From: Candidatus Pelagibacter communis
Lineage (GTDB): Bacteria > Pseudomonadota > Alphaproteobacteria > Pelagibacterales > Pelagibacteraceae
Assembly: GCA_001179885.1 (NCBI GenBank)
Contig: CVSD01000016.1
Location: 1-64,000 of the forward strand
Direction: 5' to 3'
DNA length: 64,000 nucleotides
A model generated the notes under the pieces. It saw only the letters and a program-made list of their open reading frames with translations, was not told the DNA's origin and did no database searches. Below, one piece after another: positions 1 through 9,191 of the stretch. A program made the translations under genes and the position numbers. The stretch's first letter is position 1. Every line of letters begins with the position of its first letter.

Positions 1-61
1 ATGGTACAGCTATTATTACTACTGCTGCATTAATTAATGCGCTCGATATAAGCAAAAAAAA
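1..61 (+). repeat. 61-bp exact inverted copy of a maeB segment
   Basis: These 61 bases are the exact reverse complement of positions 2402-2462, which lie inside the malic enzyme gene. On the + strand they would encode about residues 169-188 of MaeB. The match stops inside an A-run and the following bases are unrelated. A coding fragment facing its own source gene about 2.3 kb away, at the first base of the window, suggests a chimeric contig end rather than a biological repeat. A true partial duplication remains possible. Confidence 0.9.
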
Positions 62-91
62 TTATTTATGATTATTGTTTAAAAATTAAAA

Positions 92-685
92 ATGAAAAAT
101 AAATTATTTATAATATTTTTTATAAGTCTACTTCTAAATGGCTGCGTTGGAGTTTCATCATCAGGGATTTTTGGAACAGGAGTAAGTGTCGCAATTGATC
201 CTAGATCTTTAGGAACACAAATAGATGATTCATTAATGCAAAAAAATTTATCTGCAAGAATTCTTATTGAAAATAAAAATTATCTATTAAATGTTAAATC
301 TAAAGTTTTAGATGGCAGAATATTCTTAACAGGTAAAGTTGATCAACCTGAAGAAAAATTAAAATTAACAAAAATAGCCTGGGAAACTGAGGGTGTTAGA
401 TCAGTAAGAAATGATATTAAAATAAAAGAAGAATTTAATTTGAAACAATCTGCTAAAGATTTATTAATTACTTCTCAATTAAGAACTGCTTTGATCTTAA
501 ATAAAGAAATAAAGGCCATAAATTATCAAATAGATACTTATAAAAAGAAAATTTATATATATGGAATAGCTTTAACTGATGAAGAAAAGAATTTAGTGGT
601 AACTGAAGCTAAAGAAATTTTAGATGTTGAAGACGTTATAGCTAGTATTTTACTTGTTGAAAATTTAAGAATACAAAAAAATTAA
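92..685 (+). CDS. BON-domain outer-membrane lipoprotein
   Basis: Predicted periplasmic lipoprotein of 197 residues. A hydrophobic signal (residues 4-15) ends in a lipobox LNGC with Cys18 as the acylation site. Two BON-like domains follow (about residues 45-115 and 120-195), each with the typical GxV/GIAL strand and a conserved V near the end of the helix. BON lipoproteins of the OsmY/DolP type bind phospholipid surfaces and help maintain the outer membrane; that role is inferred from the family. The gene converges on maeB and shares its stop bases. Only 30 bp separate its ATG from the anomalous inverted repeat at 1-61, so its true upstream region may be missing. Confidence 0.8.
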   Translation: MKNKLFIIFFISLLLNGCVGVSSSGIFGTGVSVAIDPRSLGTQIDDSLMQKNLSARILIENKNYLLNVKSKVLDGRIFLTGKVDQPEEKLKLTKIAWETEGVRSVRNDIKIKEEFNLKQSAKDLLITSQLRTALILNKEIKAINYQIDTYKKKIYIYGIALTDEEKNLVVTEAKEILDVEDVIASILLVENLRIQKN

Positions 686-2967
686 TTTTTTTTGTAATCA
701 ATTACATCTGCTGAATAAGCTGCAATTGAAGCTAAATTTAAAATTTCTGATGTGGAAGTTCTTAAAGGAGCAATTTCGATAGGTAACCCCAGACCAATTA
801 ACAATGGCCCTATAACTTTTGCTCTACTCATAGACTTAATCATTTTATAAGAAATTGCTGCACTATGTTGGCTTGGCATAATCAAAACATTGGAATTTCC
901 AACAATTTTAGAAAAAGGGTAAAGTTCTTTATATATTTCTTCTAAAGCTACATCTGGCTGCATTTCTCCATCAAATTTAAAATTAACTTTTTCTTTTTTA
1001 AGTATTTCAACTGCATCACTTAATCTTTTAGTTCTATCAGTAGCAGGTTGGCCAAAAGTTGAATGAGATAAAAAAGCAACTTTAGGATCAAAACCAAAAA
1101 GTCTTACAACTCTTGCTGCTGATTTTGCCATATCTGCTAGTTGTTTTGCATCTGGGTATTCTATTACAGAGGTATCACAAATAAAGATAGTCTTACCTCT
1201 ATTAACTATTAAATTTAAACCAAACATTATTTCCCCAGCTCTTGGTTCAACAACTTGCGTTATCTTTTCAAGAGATGCAGAGTATCTTCTCGTATTACCA
1301 GTAACCATTGCATCAGCATCACCACAAGCAACCATACAAGAGGACCAAATCACTCTATCATTTCTAATTAGTCTATCACAATCCCATTCTAACATCCCCT
1401 TTTCTCTTTGAAGTTTTTTAAATAAGTATTTTACGTATTTTTCTCTTTTTACCGTATCTTTTGAATTAATTATCTCAATGTCAAAATTTTCGTTATAACC
1501 AATTTTTTTAATTTGATTTTTTATTAGCTCTTCTTTCCCGACTAAAATCGGTATTCCAAGTTTTGAATTTTTAAATGCTATAGCTGCCTTGAGTGTATTT
1601 TCATCTTCACCATCTGCAAAAACAACTTTTTTTTGTTTTTTCTTTATATAACTATGCACACCTTGCATAATAGTTACGGTAGGGTCCAATCTTTGTTTAA
1701 GTTGTTCTTTATATAAATCAAAATTTTCAATCTTTTTTCTTGCTACACCAGTATCCATCGCAGCTTTAGCCACAGCTGATGGTATTACACTTATTAGTCT
1801 CGGATCAAATGTTGATGGGATTATATAATCTTTACCGTAGTGAGGTCTCTCACCTCCCATTGCAGCAACGACTTCATCAGGTACATCTTCTTTTGCTAAG
1901 CTAGCAATTGCTTCTGCAGCTGCAATTTTCATTTCTTCATTTATAGTTTTTGATCTTACATCTAATGCACCTCTAAATATATAGGGAAAACCAATTAGAT
2001 TATTTACCTGATTGGGATAATCTGATCTTCCAGTAGCAATAATCGCGTCATCTCTTACTTCTTCTATTTCTTCAGGTGTGATTTCTGGATCAGGATTTGC
2101 ACACGCAAATATTATTGGGTTTTTAGCCATTTTTTTTACCATTTTATTTGTCAAAGCACCTTTTGCAGATAAACCTAAAAATACATCTGCATCTTTAATA
2201 GCATCATCTAATGTCCTGTCTTTAGTTTCAATGGCATGGCTTGATTTCCATTGATTTAAATTTTCTCTACCTCTAAAAATTACACCTGTTCTATCAACCA
2301 TAGTGATATTTTTTTGTGGCACACCACTTTTTTTAAATAAGTTTGTACAGGCCATTGCAGAAGCTCCCGCACCATTTACAACTATTTTAATTTTATCAAT
2401 TTTTTTTTTGCTTATATCGAGCGCATTAATTAATGCAGCAGTAGTAATAATAGCTGTACCATGTTGATCATCGTGAAAAACAGGTATATCTAATATTTCT
2501 TTTAGTTTTTCCTCTATAACAAAACAATCAGGAGCTGCAATGTCTTCAAGATTTATACCACCAAAACTTGGTGCAAAATTTTTAATGCTATTAATGATTT
2601 CATTTGTATCTGATGAATCAATCTCGAGATCTATAGAGTCTATGTCTGCAAATCTTTTAAACAAAACAGCTTTACCTTCCATAACTGGTTTAGAAGCTAA
2701 GGCACCCAAATTTCCCATTCCTAAAATAGCGGATCCATTGCTTATAACAGCAACAAGATTTCCTTTGCTGGTATAATCATAAGCTGCTTCAGGGTTATCA
2801 TTTATTGCTCTCACAGGTGCAGCTACGCCTGGAGAATATGCTAAAGCAAGATCTCTTTTTGTTGTCATATTCTTAGAAGAAGATATCTCAATCTTCCCAG
2901 GTTTATTAAGACTATGAAAATCTAAAGCTTCCTTATCTGTGTAATGATCAATTTTTGTTTTTTTCAT
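682..2967 (-). CDS. maeB: NADP-dependent malic enzyme with C-terminal phosphotransacetylase-like domain
   Basis: Catalyses oxidative decarboxylation of malate to pyruvate in the cytosol. The malic domain shows SPGVAAPV (residues 45-52), GMGNLGALASKP (83-94) and HDDQHGTA (165-172); the nucleotide fold shows VVNGAGASA (196-204). From about residue 430 to the end there is a phosphate acetyl/butyryltransferase-like domain, starting VVFADGEDE. This fusion and the 761-residue length are normal for the MaeB class, in which the PTA part is generally an acetyl-CoA-responsive regulatory domain without transacetylase activity. It is divergent from murJ across 129 bp. Its 5' third is the source of the inverted copy at the window start. 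Confidence 0.95.
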   Translation of the reverse strand: MKKTKIDHYTDKEALDFHSLNKPGKIEISSSKNMTTKRDLALAYSPGVAAPVRAINDNPEAAYDYTSKGNLVAVISNGSAILGMGNLGALASKPVMEGKAVLFKRFADIDSIDLEIDSSDTNEIINSIKNFAPSFGGINLEDIAAPDCFVIEEKLKEILDIPVFHDDQHGTAIITTAALINALDISKKKIDKIKIVVNGAGASAMACTNLFKKSGVPQKNITMVDRTGVIFRGRENLNQWKSSHAIETKDRTLDDAIKDADVFLGLSAKGALTNKMVKKMAKNPIIFACANPDPEITPEEIEEVRDDAIIATGRSDYPNQVNNLIGFPYIFRGALDVRSKTINEEMKIAAAEAIASLAKEDVPDEVVAAMGGERPHYGKDYIIPSTFDPRLISVIPSAVAKAAMDTGVARKKIENFDLYKEQLKQRLDPTVTIMQGVHSYIKKKQKKVVFADGEDENTLKAAIAFKNSKLGIPILVGKEELIKNQIKKIGYNENFDIEIINSKDTVKREKYVKYLFKKLQREKGMLEWDCDRLIRNDRVIWSSCMVACGDADAMVTGNTRRYSASLEKITQVVEPRAGEIMFGLNLIVNRGKTIFICDTSVIEYPDAKQLADMAKSAARVVRLFGFDPKVAFLSHSTFGQPATDRTKRLSDAVEILKKEKVNFKFDGEMQPDVALEEIYKELYPFSKIVGNSNVLIMPSQHSAAISYKMIKSMSRAKVIGPLLIGLGLPIEIAPLRTSTSEILNLASIAAYSADVIDYKKN

Positions 2968-3096
2968 TTTTAAGTCAATTATTTAATTTAATTCTATTTG
3001 TACTTTTTTTATAAATTTTTTATTATTTATGATATTTGATCAATATACTCTTACAATAAACTTACAATTGGGGTAAAAATAAGACTAATATGATTT

Positions 3097-4626
3097 ATGA
3101 ATTTAATTAAGTCAACAGGGACTTTTGGTTTTTATACTATAATTAGCAGATTACTTGGTTATTTAAGAGATGTTTTAATTGCTTTCTTTCTTGGAACAAG
3201 TTTTTTAGCTGATGCATTTTTTGTAGCATTTAGAATACCAAATACCTTTAGAAGATTATTTGCAGAAGGAACATTTAATGCAGCTTTTGTGCCAAGCTAT
3301 ACCTCAGAGTTAGTTAAAAATAAGTCAAATTCAAAAATTTTTGCCAATCAAATTTTCAATTCGTTATTTTTAGGTTTATTTTTTCTAGTTTTATTAATCG
3401 AAATTTTTATGCCCACTTTTGTGGGTTTGATAGCACCTGGTTTTGAAAAAGATTCAAATAGAATTGATTTAGCAATTCAACTGACAAGAATTACATTTCC
3501 ATTTTTAATGTTTGTTAGTTTAGCTTCTTTTTTTTCAGCTATTCTGAATTCACACAATAAATTTGCTGCCGCTTCTGCTGCACCTATTATATTAAATTTA
3601 GTTCTGATTGGAATTCTATTGTTTGGAAAATACTTAAATGATGATTTGGTTTATTATCTCTCATATGGAGTATCAATTGCTGGGTTTTTACAACTTATTT
3701 TTTTGTATAAATTTGTTAAAAAATTTTATGTTATTAGATTAAATTTTAAAATTAGAATAAATAACAAAGTAAAATTTTTTTTTAAAAAACTTTTACCTAG
3801 TATTTTTTCTTCGGGGGTAACCCAAATAAATATATTGGTAGGAACTATTATTGCTTCTTTTCAAGCAAGTGCGGTATCTTATTTGTATTATGCTGATAGA
3901 ATTTATCAGATAAATTTAGCGATTGCAGGTATTGCTATAGGAGTAGTTGTTTTACCTCAACTTTCTAAACATGTTCATTCAAAAAATAAAAATAAGATTT
4001 TGCAAATTCAGAATAAAGCTCTGGAGTTAAGTATGTTCTTAAGTTTGCCTGCTGCTACTGCTTTATTTGTTGGGTCAGAAGAAATTATTTCAGCATTATT
4101 TGGATATGGATCTTTTAATGAGACTGCTGTTTCAAATTCTGCAAAGGCTCTTTATTATTTTGGATTAGGCTTGCCCGCTTTTGCTTTGATTAAAGTCTTT
4201 TCAACTTTCTTTTTTGCTAATCACGATACTAAAACACCATTTTATATTTCATTGTTTGCAGTGATCTTTAATATTATAATAAGTGTTTATTACTTTAAAA
4301 GTATTGGTTTTATAATTATTCCTATAGCAACAACAATTTCTTCTTGGTTTAACTCAATAATTTTATTTATCTTTTTGTATAAAAGAAATTTATTTAAATT
4401 TAATGAAATTTTTTTCATTAAATTTATAAAGATATCTATTACTTCAATTATCATGGGTATATTATTTAAATATTTAATTATAATTTTTGAATATCAATTA
4501 GCCTATCATTATAATTTTAAATCAATTTATTTAATAATATCAGTTTTTTTAAGTCTTATTTTTTATTTATTAATCTCGTTGTTTATCAAAGCTTTCAAAT
4601 ATAGTGATATTAATTTAAAGTATTAA
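3097..4626 (+). CDS. murJ: Lipid II flippase MurJ
   Basis: Polytopic inner-membrane protein of 509 residues in the MurJ/MviN family, which moves the peptidoglycan precursor lipid II to the periplasmic face. The N-terminal block is characteristic: SRLLGYLRD, a short hydrophobic segment, then ADAFFVAFRIPN and RRLFAEGTFNAAFVP. About 14 hydrophobic segments can be counted, and the length matches the family. The start follows a 129-bp spacer shared with maeB. trpS starts 3 bases after the stop, so the two are probably co-transcribed; murJ-trpS adjacency is common in Alphaproteobacteria. Confidence 0.95.
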   Translation: MNLIKSTGTFGFYTIISRLLGYLRDVLIAFFLGTSFLADAFFVAFRIPNTFRRLFAEGTFNAAFVPSYTSELVKNKSNSKIFANQIFNSLFLGLFFLVLLIEIFMPTFVGLIAPGFEKDSNRIDLAIQLTRITFPFLMFVSLASFFSAILNSHNKFAAASAAPIILNLVLIGILLFGKYLNDDLVYYLSYGVSIAGFLQLIFLYKFVKKFYVIRLNFKIRINNKVKFFFKKLLPSIFSSGVTQINILVGTIIASFQASAVSYLYYADRIYQINLAIAGIAIGVVVLPQLSKHVHSKNKNKILQIQNKALELSMFLSLPAATALFVGSEEIISALFGYGSFNETAVSNSAKALYYFGLGLPAFALIKVFSTFFFANHDTKTPFYISLFAVIFNIIISVYYFKSIGFIIIPIATTISSWFNSIILFIFLYKRNLFKFNEIFFIKFIKISITSIIMGILFKYLIIIFEYQLAYHYNFKSIYLIISVFLSLIFYLLISLFIKAFKYSDINLKY

Positions 4627-4629
4627 GAT

Positions 4630-5631
4630 ATGTCGAAAAAAATTTTTTCAGGTGTCCAGCCAACCGGTAACCTTCATTTAGGAAATTATCTAGGTGCTAT
4701 TAAAAATTTTGTTAATTTAGACAATGACAAAGAGAATGAATGTATTTTTTGTGTTGTTGATCTTCACGCAATCACAGTCAATCAAGATCCAAAAAAATTA
4801 AGAGATAATATTAGAGAGACATTAGCTACATTTATAGCTAGTGGTATTGATCCAAAAAAAAGTATTATTTTCAATCAATCAAAAGTTAGTGCACACTCAG
4901 AAGCTGCTTGGATATTAAGCTGTGTAGCTAGAATGGGATGGTTAAATAGAATGACACAATTTAAAGAAAAAGCGGGAAAAGATAAAGAGAAAGCGAGTGT
5001 TGGGCTTTACTCTTATCCAGTTTTAATGGCTGCTGATATACTATTGTATGACACTACTCATGTTCCAGTTGGTGATGATCAGAAACAACATTTAGAGCTT
5101 TGTAGGGATATAGCTCAAAAATTTAATAATGATTTTAAAGTTGGGAATTTTTTTCATGTTCCAGAACCTTTAATTAAAAAAGAATTTTCAAGAATCATGA
5201 GTTTAAAAGATGGTACAAAAAAAATGAGTAAATCAGAATTATCTGATTTAAGTCGTATAAATTTAAAAGATAATAAAGAAGAAATAGTCAATAAGATTAA
5301 AAAAGCCAAAACAGATTCTTTGCCATTACCTACATCTGTCGTTGAGTTAGAAAAAAGACCTGAGGCAAAAAATTTAATTGGTATTTATGCAAGTTTACTA
5401 AACTCAAATTCAGAGAAGATTGTAAAGGAATTTTCAGGAAAAAATTTTTCTGATTTTAAAGAAAGTTTATCACAAGTATTGGTTGAGAAAATCAACCCAA
5501 TTTCAAATGAAATTAAAAAGCTTTTAAACGAAAAAAAATATCTAGATGCAATACTTTTAGAGGGATCTGAAAAAGCAGATGAAAAAGCATCCAAAAAACT
5601 TAAAAAAATTCAGGAAATAGTTGGTTTCTAA
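4630..5631 (+). CDS. trpS: Tryptophanyl-tRNA synthetase
   Basis: Class Ic aminoacyl-tRNA synthetase charging tRNA-Trp. The HIGH-like motif is GNLHLGNY (residues 13-20) after SGVQPTG, and the KMSKS loop is present exactly (residues 198-202). GDDQKQH (148-154) is the family signature near the active site. The length of 333 residues is standard. It is the second gene after murJ with a 3-base gap, and nfu follows after 52 bp. Confidence 0.97.
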   Translation: MSKKIFSGVQPTGNLHLGNYLGAIKNFVNLDNDKENECIFCVVDLHAITVNQDPKKLRDNIRETLATFIASGIDPKKSIIFNQSKVSAHSEAAWILSCVARMGWLNRMTQFKEKAGKDKEKASVGLYSYPVLMAADILLYDTTHVPVGDDQKQHLELCRDIAQKFNNDFKVGNFFHVPEPLIKKEFSRIMSLKDGTKKMSKSELSDLSRINLKDNKEEIVNKIKKAKTDSLPLPTSVVELEKRPEAKNLIGIYASLLNSNSEKIVKEFSGKNFSDFKESLSQVLVEKINPISNEIKKLLNEKKYLDAILLEGSEKADEKASKKLKKIQEIVGF

Positions 5632-5683
5632 AATAATCGCATTAACAAGTTCCAATTTTGAAATTATTGATTATATATAAATT

Positions 5684-6223
5684 ATGTATGTTCAGACTGA
5701 AATAACACCAAACCCAAACTCTTTAAAATTTTTGCCAGGTAAAGTAGTCTCTAATGAAGGGTCTTTTGAAATTACAAAAAAAGATGAGACTAATAATGAG
5801 TTGATTAGAAATTTATTATCAGTAAATGGTGTGGAAGGAATTTTTTTAGGAAAAGATTTTATATCAATAAATAAATACGATGATTTTTCTTGGGATGAAA
5901 TAAAACATATAGCTATTTCATTAATTAACGATTTTTATTCAGGCGGTAAAGAATGTGTTATAGAAAAAAATTTATATGAAGTTAATGATGACTTAAAAGA
6001 AATAGATAAAAAAATTATCAAAATACTTGATGAAAAAATAAGACCAGCTGTTGCAAAAGATGGTGGTGATATTAGATTTAAAGAATTTAAAAATGGGGTT
6101 GTAAGGGTTCAGTTACAAGGTAGCTGCTCTGGCTGTCCTAGTTCAACGATGACTTTAAAACAAGGTGTTCAAAATCTTCTATGTCATTATTTACCTGAAG
6201 TGAAGAAAGTTGAAGCTATTTAA
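5684..6223 (+). CDS. Fe-S cluster scaffold/carrier, Nfu type
   Basis: Carrier that receives [4Fe-4S] clusters and delivers them to client enzymes. An N-terminal Nfu-N domain (residues 1-90, opening VQTEITPNPNSLKFLPG) is followed by a C-terminal NifU domain whose CSGC motif (Cys148, Cys151) binds the cluster in a dimer. The two-domain, about 180-residue form matches alphaproteobacterial and mitochondrial NFU1. Its stop overlaps the start of the next gene by one base. Clients in this window probably include MiaB and GltB/GltD, by family knowledge. Confidence 0.93.
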   Translation: MYVQTEITPNPNSLKFLPGKVVSNEGSFEITKKDETNNELIRNLLSVNGVEGIFLGKDFISINKYDDFSWDEIKHIAISLINDFYSGGKECVIEKNLYEVNDDLKEIDKKIIKILDEKIRPAVAKDGGDIRFKEFKNGVVRVQLQGSCSGCPSSTMTLKQGVQNLLCHYLPEVKKVEAI

Positions 6224-7371
6224 TGTTTAATTTTAAATTAAAAAACTTAAAACTTTTTAATCAAATGATTATTTACAAGCTAAAATTTTATTTATTTAAA
6301 TTACAAAGAAAAAATATTAAAATATTTAAGTATTTTGATGACAGGAGGATTGGTTCAATCCCAAGAATTTTTTTATCAAGCATCTTTGTTATATTTTCAT
6401 TTTATACAATTCCTTCGATAATAGATTATACAAATAAACAATTGTTAAAAAATGATGAATTTCAAAACAATTCAAAAGCTATCTTGGCATACACATTAAA
6501 TAATAAAAATAATGGTATTTCTAATGATCAAAACTTAGATGAAAAAGATTTGCTCATCGATATTTTTAGTTTAAATGATCTTGAGACTGATACAGTGAGA
6601 CTGAATGCATCTACAATAAAGCAATTGTTTGAAGACACAGATTATAAATTAGATGATGTCAGAGAAACAAAATTAGTGAAACCTGTAGCACTAACTCTTT
6701 TACCTGCTGAAATAAAAATGATTCAAAATACCAAGAAAAGAAAAGAGTTTTTTATACAAATTGTTTTACCTCTAATCCTCAAGGAAAATAATAATATTCG
6801 ACTAGATAGAAAAATGCTTTTTAAAATTATTAATAAGAGTAATAACACACAATTAGAAAAAAAGTGGTTGGAAAAGAAATATAAACAGTATGGTATAATA
6901 TCTAGAGAGTTATCAGTTTTAAAAATTAGAATGGATGAAATTCCTGTTTCACTAGCTATAGCACAAGCAGCAAAAGAAACGGGTTGGGGAACCTCAAGAT
7001 TTGCACAAGAGGGCAATGCTCTTTTTGGACAATGGACATGGTCAGGTGAAGGCTTAAAGCCTAAAGAGGCTGATGGGAATAAAGGCCATAAGGTAATGAA
7101 GTTTAATGTTCTTCAAGCGTCTGTAAGAGCTTATCAGAGAAATCTTAATACACACTCAACATATGAAAATTTTAGATTGGCACGAGCTCATTTTAGGGAC
7201 AAAGGTAAAGATCTTGATAGTTTAATACTTTCTCAATTTCTTGATAATTATGCAGAAACAGGAAGTCAATATGTTGAAGTTTTACAAAAAATTATAAAAC
7301 AAAATAATTTACAAGATTTTGATGACGCTAAATTACTACCTTCAAGCATTGAACTTGAAAGTCTAATTTAA
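6223..7371 (+). CDS. Bax/FlgJ-like glucosaminidase-domain protein, membrane anchored
   Basis: Probable peptidoglycan hydrolase. One hydrophobic segment (about residues 47-66) would anchor it in the inner membrane with the rest in the periplasm. The catalytic domain is near residues 235-375: IPVSLAIAQAAKETGWGTSR carries the expected glutamate (Glu252), followed by NALFGQWTW. Arrangement and length resemble E. coli Bax, a Mannosyl-glycoprotein endo-beta-N-acetylglucosaminidase-domain protein. It overlaps nfu by one base and converges on the polysaccharide deacetylase with a shared TTAA stop. Two wall-carbohydrate enzymes side by side suggest a cell-wall function. Confidence 0.8.
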   Translation: MFNFKLKNLKLFNQMIIYKLKFYLFKLQRKNIKIFKYFDDRRIGSIPRIFLSSIFVIFSFYTIPSIIDYTNKQLLKNDEFQNNSKAILAYTLNNKNNGISNDQNLDEKDLLIDIFSLNDLETDTVRLNASTIKQLFEDTDYKLDDVRETKLVKPVALTLLPAEIKMIQNTKKRKEFFIQIVLPLILKENNNIRLDRKMLFKIINKSNNTQLEKKWLEKKYKQYGIISRELSVLKIRMDEIPVSLAIAQAAKETGWGTSRFAQEGNALFGQWTWSGEGLKPKEADGNKGHKVMKFNVLQASVRAYQRNLNTHSTYENFRLARAHFRDKGKDLDSLILSQFLDNYAETGSQYVEVLQKIIKQNNLQDFDDAKLLPSSIELESLI

Positions 7372-8429
7372 TTTTTTATTACTACAAATTGAGTACCAAA
7401 CCAACGCCACTTACCATTATCATTTAAAGAACAATTTATTCTTCCTCTTCGTGGAATAAATTTTTCATCAAAATTAATTGTAAGTATATTATCATTGAAA
7501 CTTAAATTTGATTTTTTCCAGTTTCCACCATCATTTGAATAACAAGTAATATTTCTAATATTTTTTTGTTCATTAAAAAATTCAATTATTAACTCTGGTG
7601 GATTATTTTTATTAATAATTTTTTTTTCTTCAGGTTTTATAGATTTATATTCTAAAGGCAGGTAATTAATTAAAGATTTAAATCTTTTTATTTCACCATA
7701 TTTTTCATTAATGGGGAATCTAGGAAGTTCAAATTTATCTTTATTCACATCAATAATTCCAGAATGTTGTCCGAAAGCAATTTCAAAATTTTTTGAAATG
7801 TATTTTTTCATATATAGGGAATACTCACCAAAAGGATATGAAAAGATTTGAGGTGAATAACCAATTTTTTCTTTAAAAATTTTTGTTGCAGTTTCAATAT
7901 CATTTATAAAATCATTATCTTTCATATCAATTAAATATTCATGTGTATGAGAATGATGTCCTATAAATCCAAATTCAGATTCCTCTATTTCTTTAATTTC
8001 ATCCCAGTTCATATATCCAGATTTCCCGACAGGCTCTGTTGAGACAAAGAGAATAAATGGAATTTTATGTTTTTTTAAATATGGCCAAGCCTCATTATAA
8101 AAAGATTTAAATCCATCATCAATTGTAAGTAAAATTTTCTTTTCTTTTTTTGGTTTATCAAATTCATTTATAAAATATTTCGGATTATAGAATTGATAAC
8201 CACTATTTTTTATGGTTTGCATTTGTTCATCAAAAATATCCATTCGAATGTTTGTTGAGGGATATTTATTTTCATTAAATCGGTGGTACATTAAAGATAA
8301 AATTCCACTATCGTTTGAATAATATTTACTATTATTTTCTTCTGAATTAGAATTATGAATAAATAATAATTGTAAAATGACTAAACTAATAATTGATGCT
8401 GCTAGAGATAAAATTTTTTTAATGATCAT
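7368..8429 (-). CDS. Secreted polysaccharide deacetylase (NodB/CE4 fold)
   Basis: Exported 353-residue protein. A hydrophobic N-terminus (residues 5-24) looks like a signal peptide or anchor. The CE4 core shows motif 1 TIDDG (102-106) and motif 2 HSHTH (159-163), which supply the catalytic aspartates and metal ligands. About 100 residues after the core (from about 250) form an extra C-terminal domain with many short hydrophobic stretches, possibly beta-rich; I do not recognise it. The substrate cannot be told from sequence. The start overlaps the divergent tsaB by 53 bp; the next Met (residue 47) would remove the signal peptide, so the long start is preferred. Confidence 0.82.
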   Translation of the reverse strand: MIIKKILSLAASIISLVILQLLFIHNSNSEENNSKYYSNDSGILSLMYHRFNENKYPSTNIRMDIFDEQMQTIKNSGYQFYNPKYFINEFDKPKKEKKILLTIDDGFKSFYNEAWPYLKKHKIPFILFVSTEPVGKSGYMNWDEIKEIEESEFGFIGHHSHTHEYLIDMKDNDFINDIETATKIFKEKIGYSPQIFSYPFGEYSLYMKKYISKNFEIAFGQHSGIIDVNKDKFELPRFPINEKYGEIKRFKSLINYLPLEYKSIKPEEKKIINKNNPPELIIEFFNEQKNIRNITCYSNDGGNWKKSNLSFNDNILTINFDEKFIPRRGRINCSLNDNGKWRWFGTQFVVIKN

Positions 8430-8763
8430 TAATAATGATATTAATCATCATATGTCTTTTGAAAATAGTAAAAATAATTACGAAAAACTAACGTTACTCA
8501 TCGATGAATTTTTAAAAATGAAAAATTTAGATATTAATAAAGTTAAACAAATATACGTAAATAGAGGTCCTGGAAGTTTTGCTGGAATAAGAAACTCCTT
8601 ATCAGTTGTAAAAGCTTTTAATGTAGCTAATCAAATTGACTATTATTCTTTCAGTTTTAAAGATTTTATTGGAGAAAATGACTTAAAATATGAAAATATA
8701 CCAGCACTATGTAAAAGATTTAAAGTCAAAAAAAATTTGATTAATCCTATTTATTTGAGTTAA
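8377..8763 (+). CDS. tsaB: Short TsaB-like protein (t6A tRNA modification)
   Basis: Partner of TsaD in making N6-threonylcarbamoyladenosine at position 37 of ANN-reading tRNAs. The N-terminal ASKHA subdomain is recognisable: LIIDAARDKIFL and the family signature RGPGSFAGIR (residues 63-72). The protein is only 128 residues against about 220-230 normally. The second subdomain is essentially gone, but the usual C-terminal P-x-YL ending survives as NPIYL. The first 53 bp lie antisense to the deacetylase start. fur follows after 8 bp; the usual rimI between them is absent. TsaB assignment is strong; full function is inferred. Confidence 0.8.
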   Translation: MTKLIIDAARDKIFLMIINNDINHHMSFENSKNNYEKLTLLIDEFLKMKNLDINKVKQIYVNRGPGSFAGIRNSLSVVKAFNVANQIDYYSFSFKDFIGENDLKYENIPALCKRFKVKKNLINPIYLS

Positions 8764-8771
8764 AATTGATT

Positions 8772-9191
8772 ATGTCAGAAACAATAGAACAAAAATGTTT
8801 ATCTAAAGGTGTTAAACTTACAGACCAAAGGCGAGTAATTGCTAAAGTAATGTCAGAGTCTACTGATCATCCTGATGTAGATGAGCTTTATAAAAGAGTT
8901 TCCAAGATAGATGCAAAAATAAGTATCGCAACTGTTTATAGAACAGTTAAATTATTTGAGGAGTCTGGTATATTAACTAAGCATGAGTTTAAAGGTGGTA
9001 AAGCTAGGTATGAGGAATTAAATGAAGGCCACCATGATCATTTGATAGATGTTAAAACAGGTGAAATTATTGAATTCGTAGATGATAATATTGAAAAATT
9101 ACAAAAAAAAGTTGCAGAAAAATATGGTTATAAGTTAGTAGATCATAAACTTGAGTTGTATGGAGTTAAAATAAACTCAAAAGATGAGTAA
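8772..9191 (+). CDS. fur: Fur-family metalloregulator
   Basis: Metal-responsive DNA-binding repressor: N-terminal winged helix (LTDQRRVIAKVM, then SIATVYRTVKLFEESG as the recognition region) and a C-terminal dimerisation domain with HHDHLID (His87, His88, His90). ATG 8772 is preferred; an upstream in-frame TTG at 8766 adds only two residues. There is no C-terminal CxxC zinc pair, common in alphaproteobacterial Fur/Mur proteins, so the sensed metal (Fe or Mn) is not certain. It overlaps miaB by 8 bp and is part of the tsaB-to-metK run. A second Fur-family gene (irr) lies at 24175. Confidence 0.9.
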   Translation: MSETIEQKCLSKGVKLTDQRRVIAKVMSESTDHPDVDELYKRVSKIDAKISIATVYRTVKLFEESGILTKHEFKGGKARYEELNEGHHDHLIDVKTGEIIEFVDDNIEKLQKKVAEKYGYKLVDHKLELYGVKINSKDE

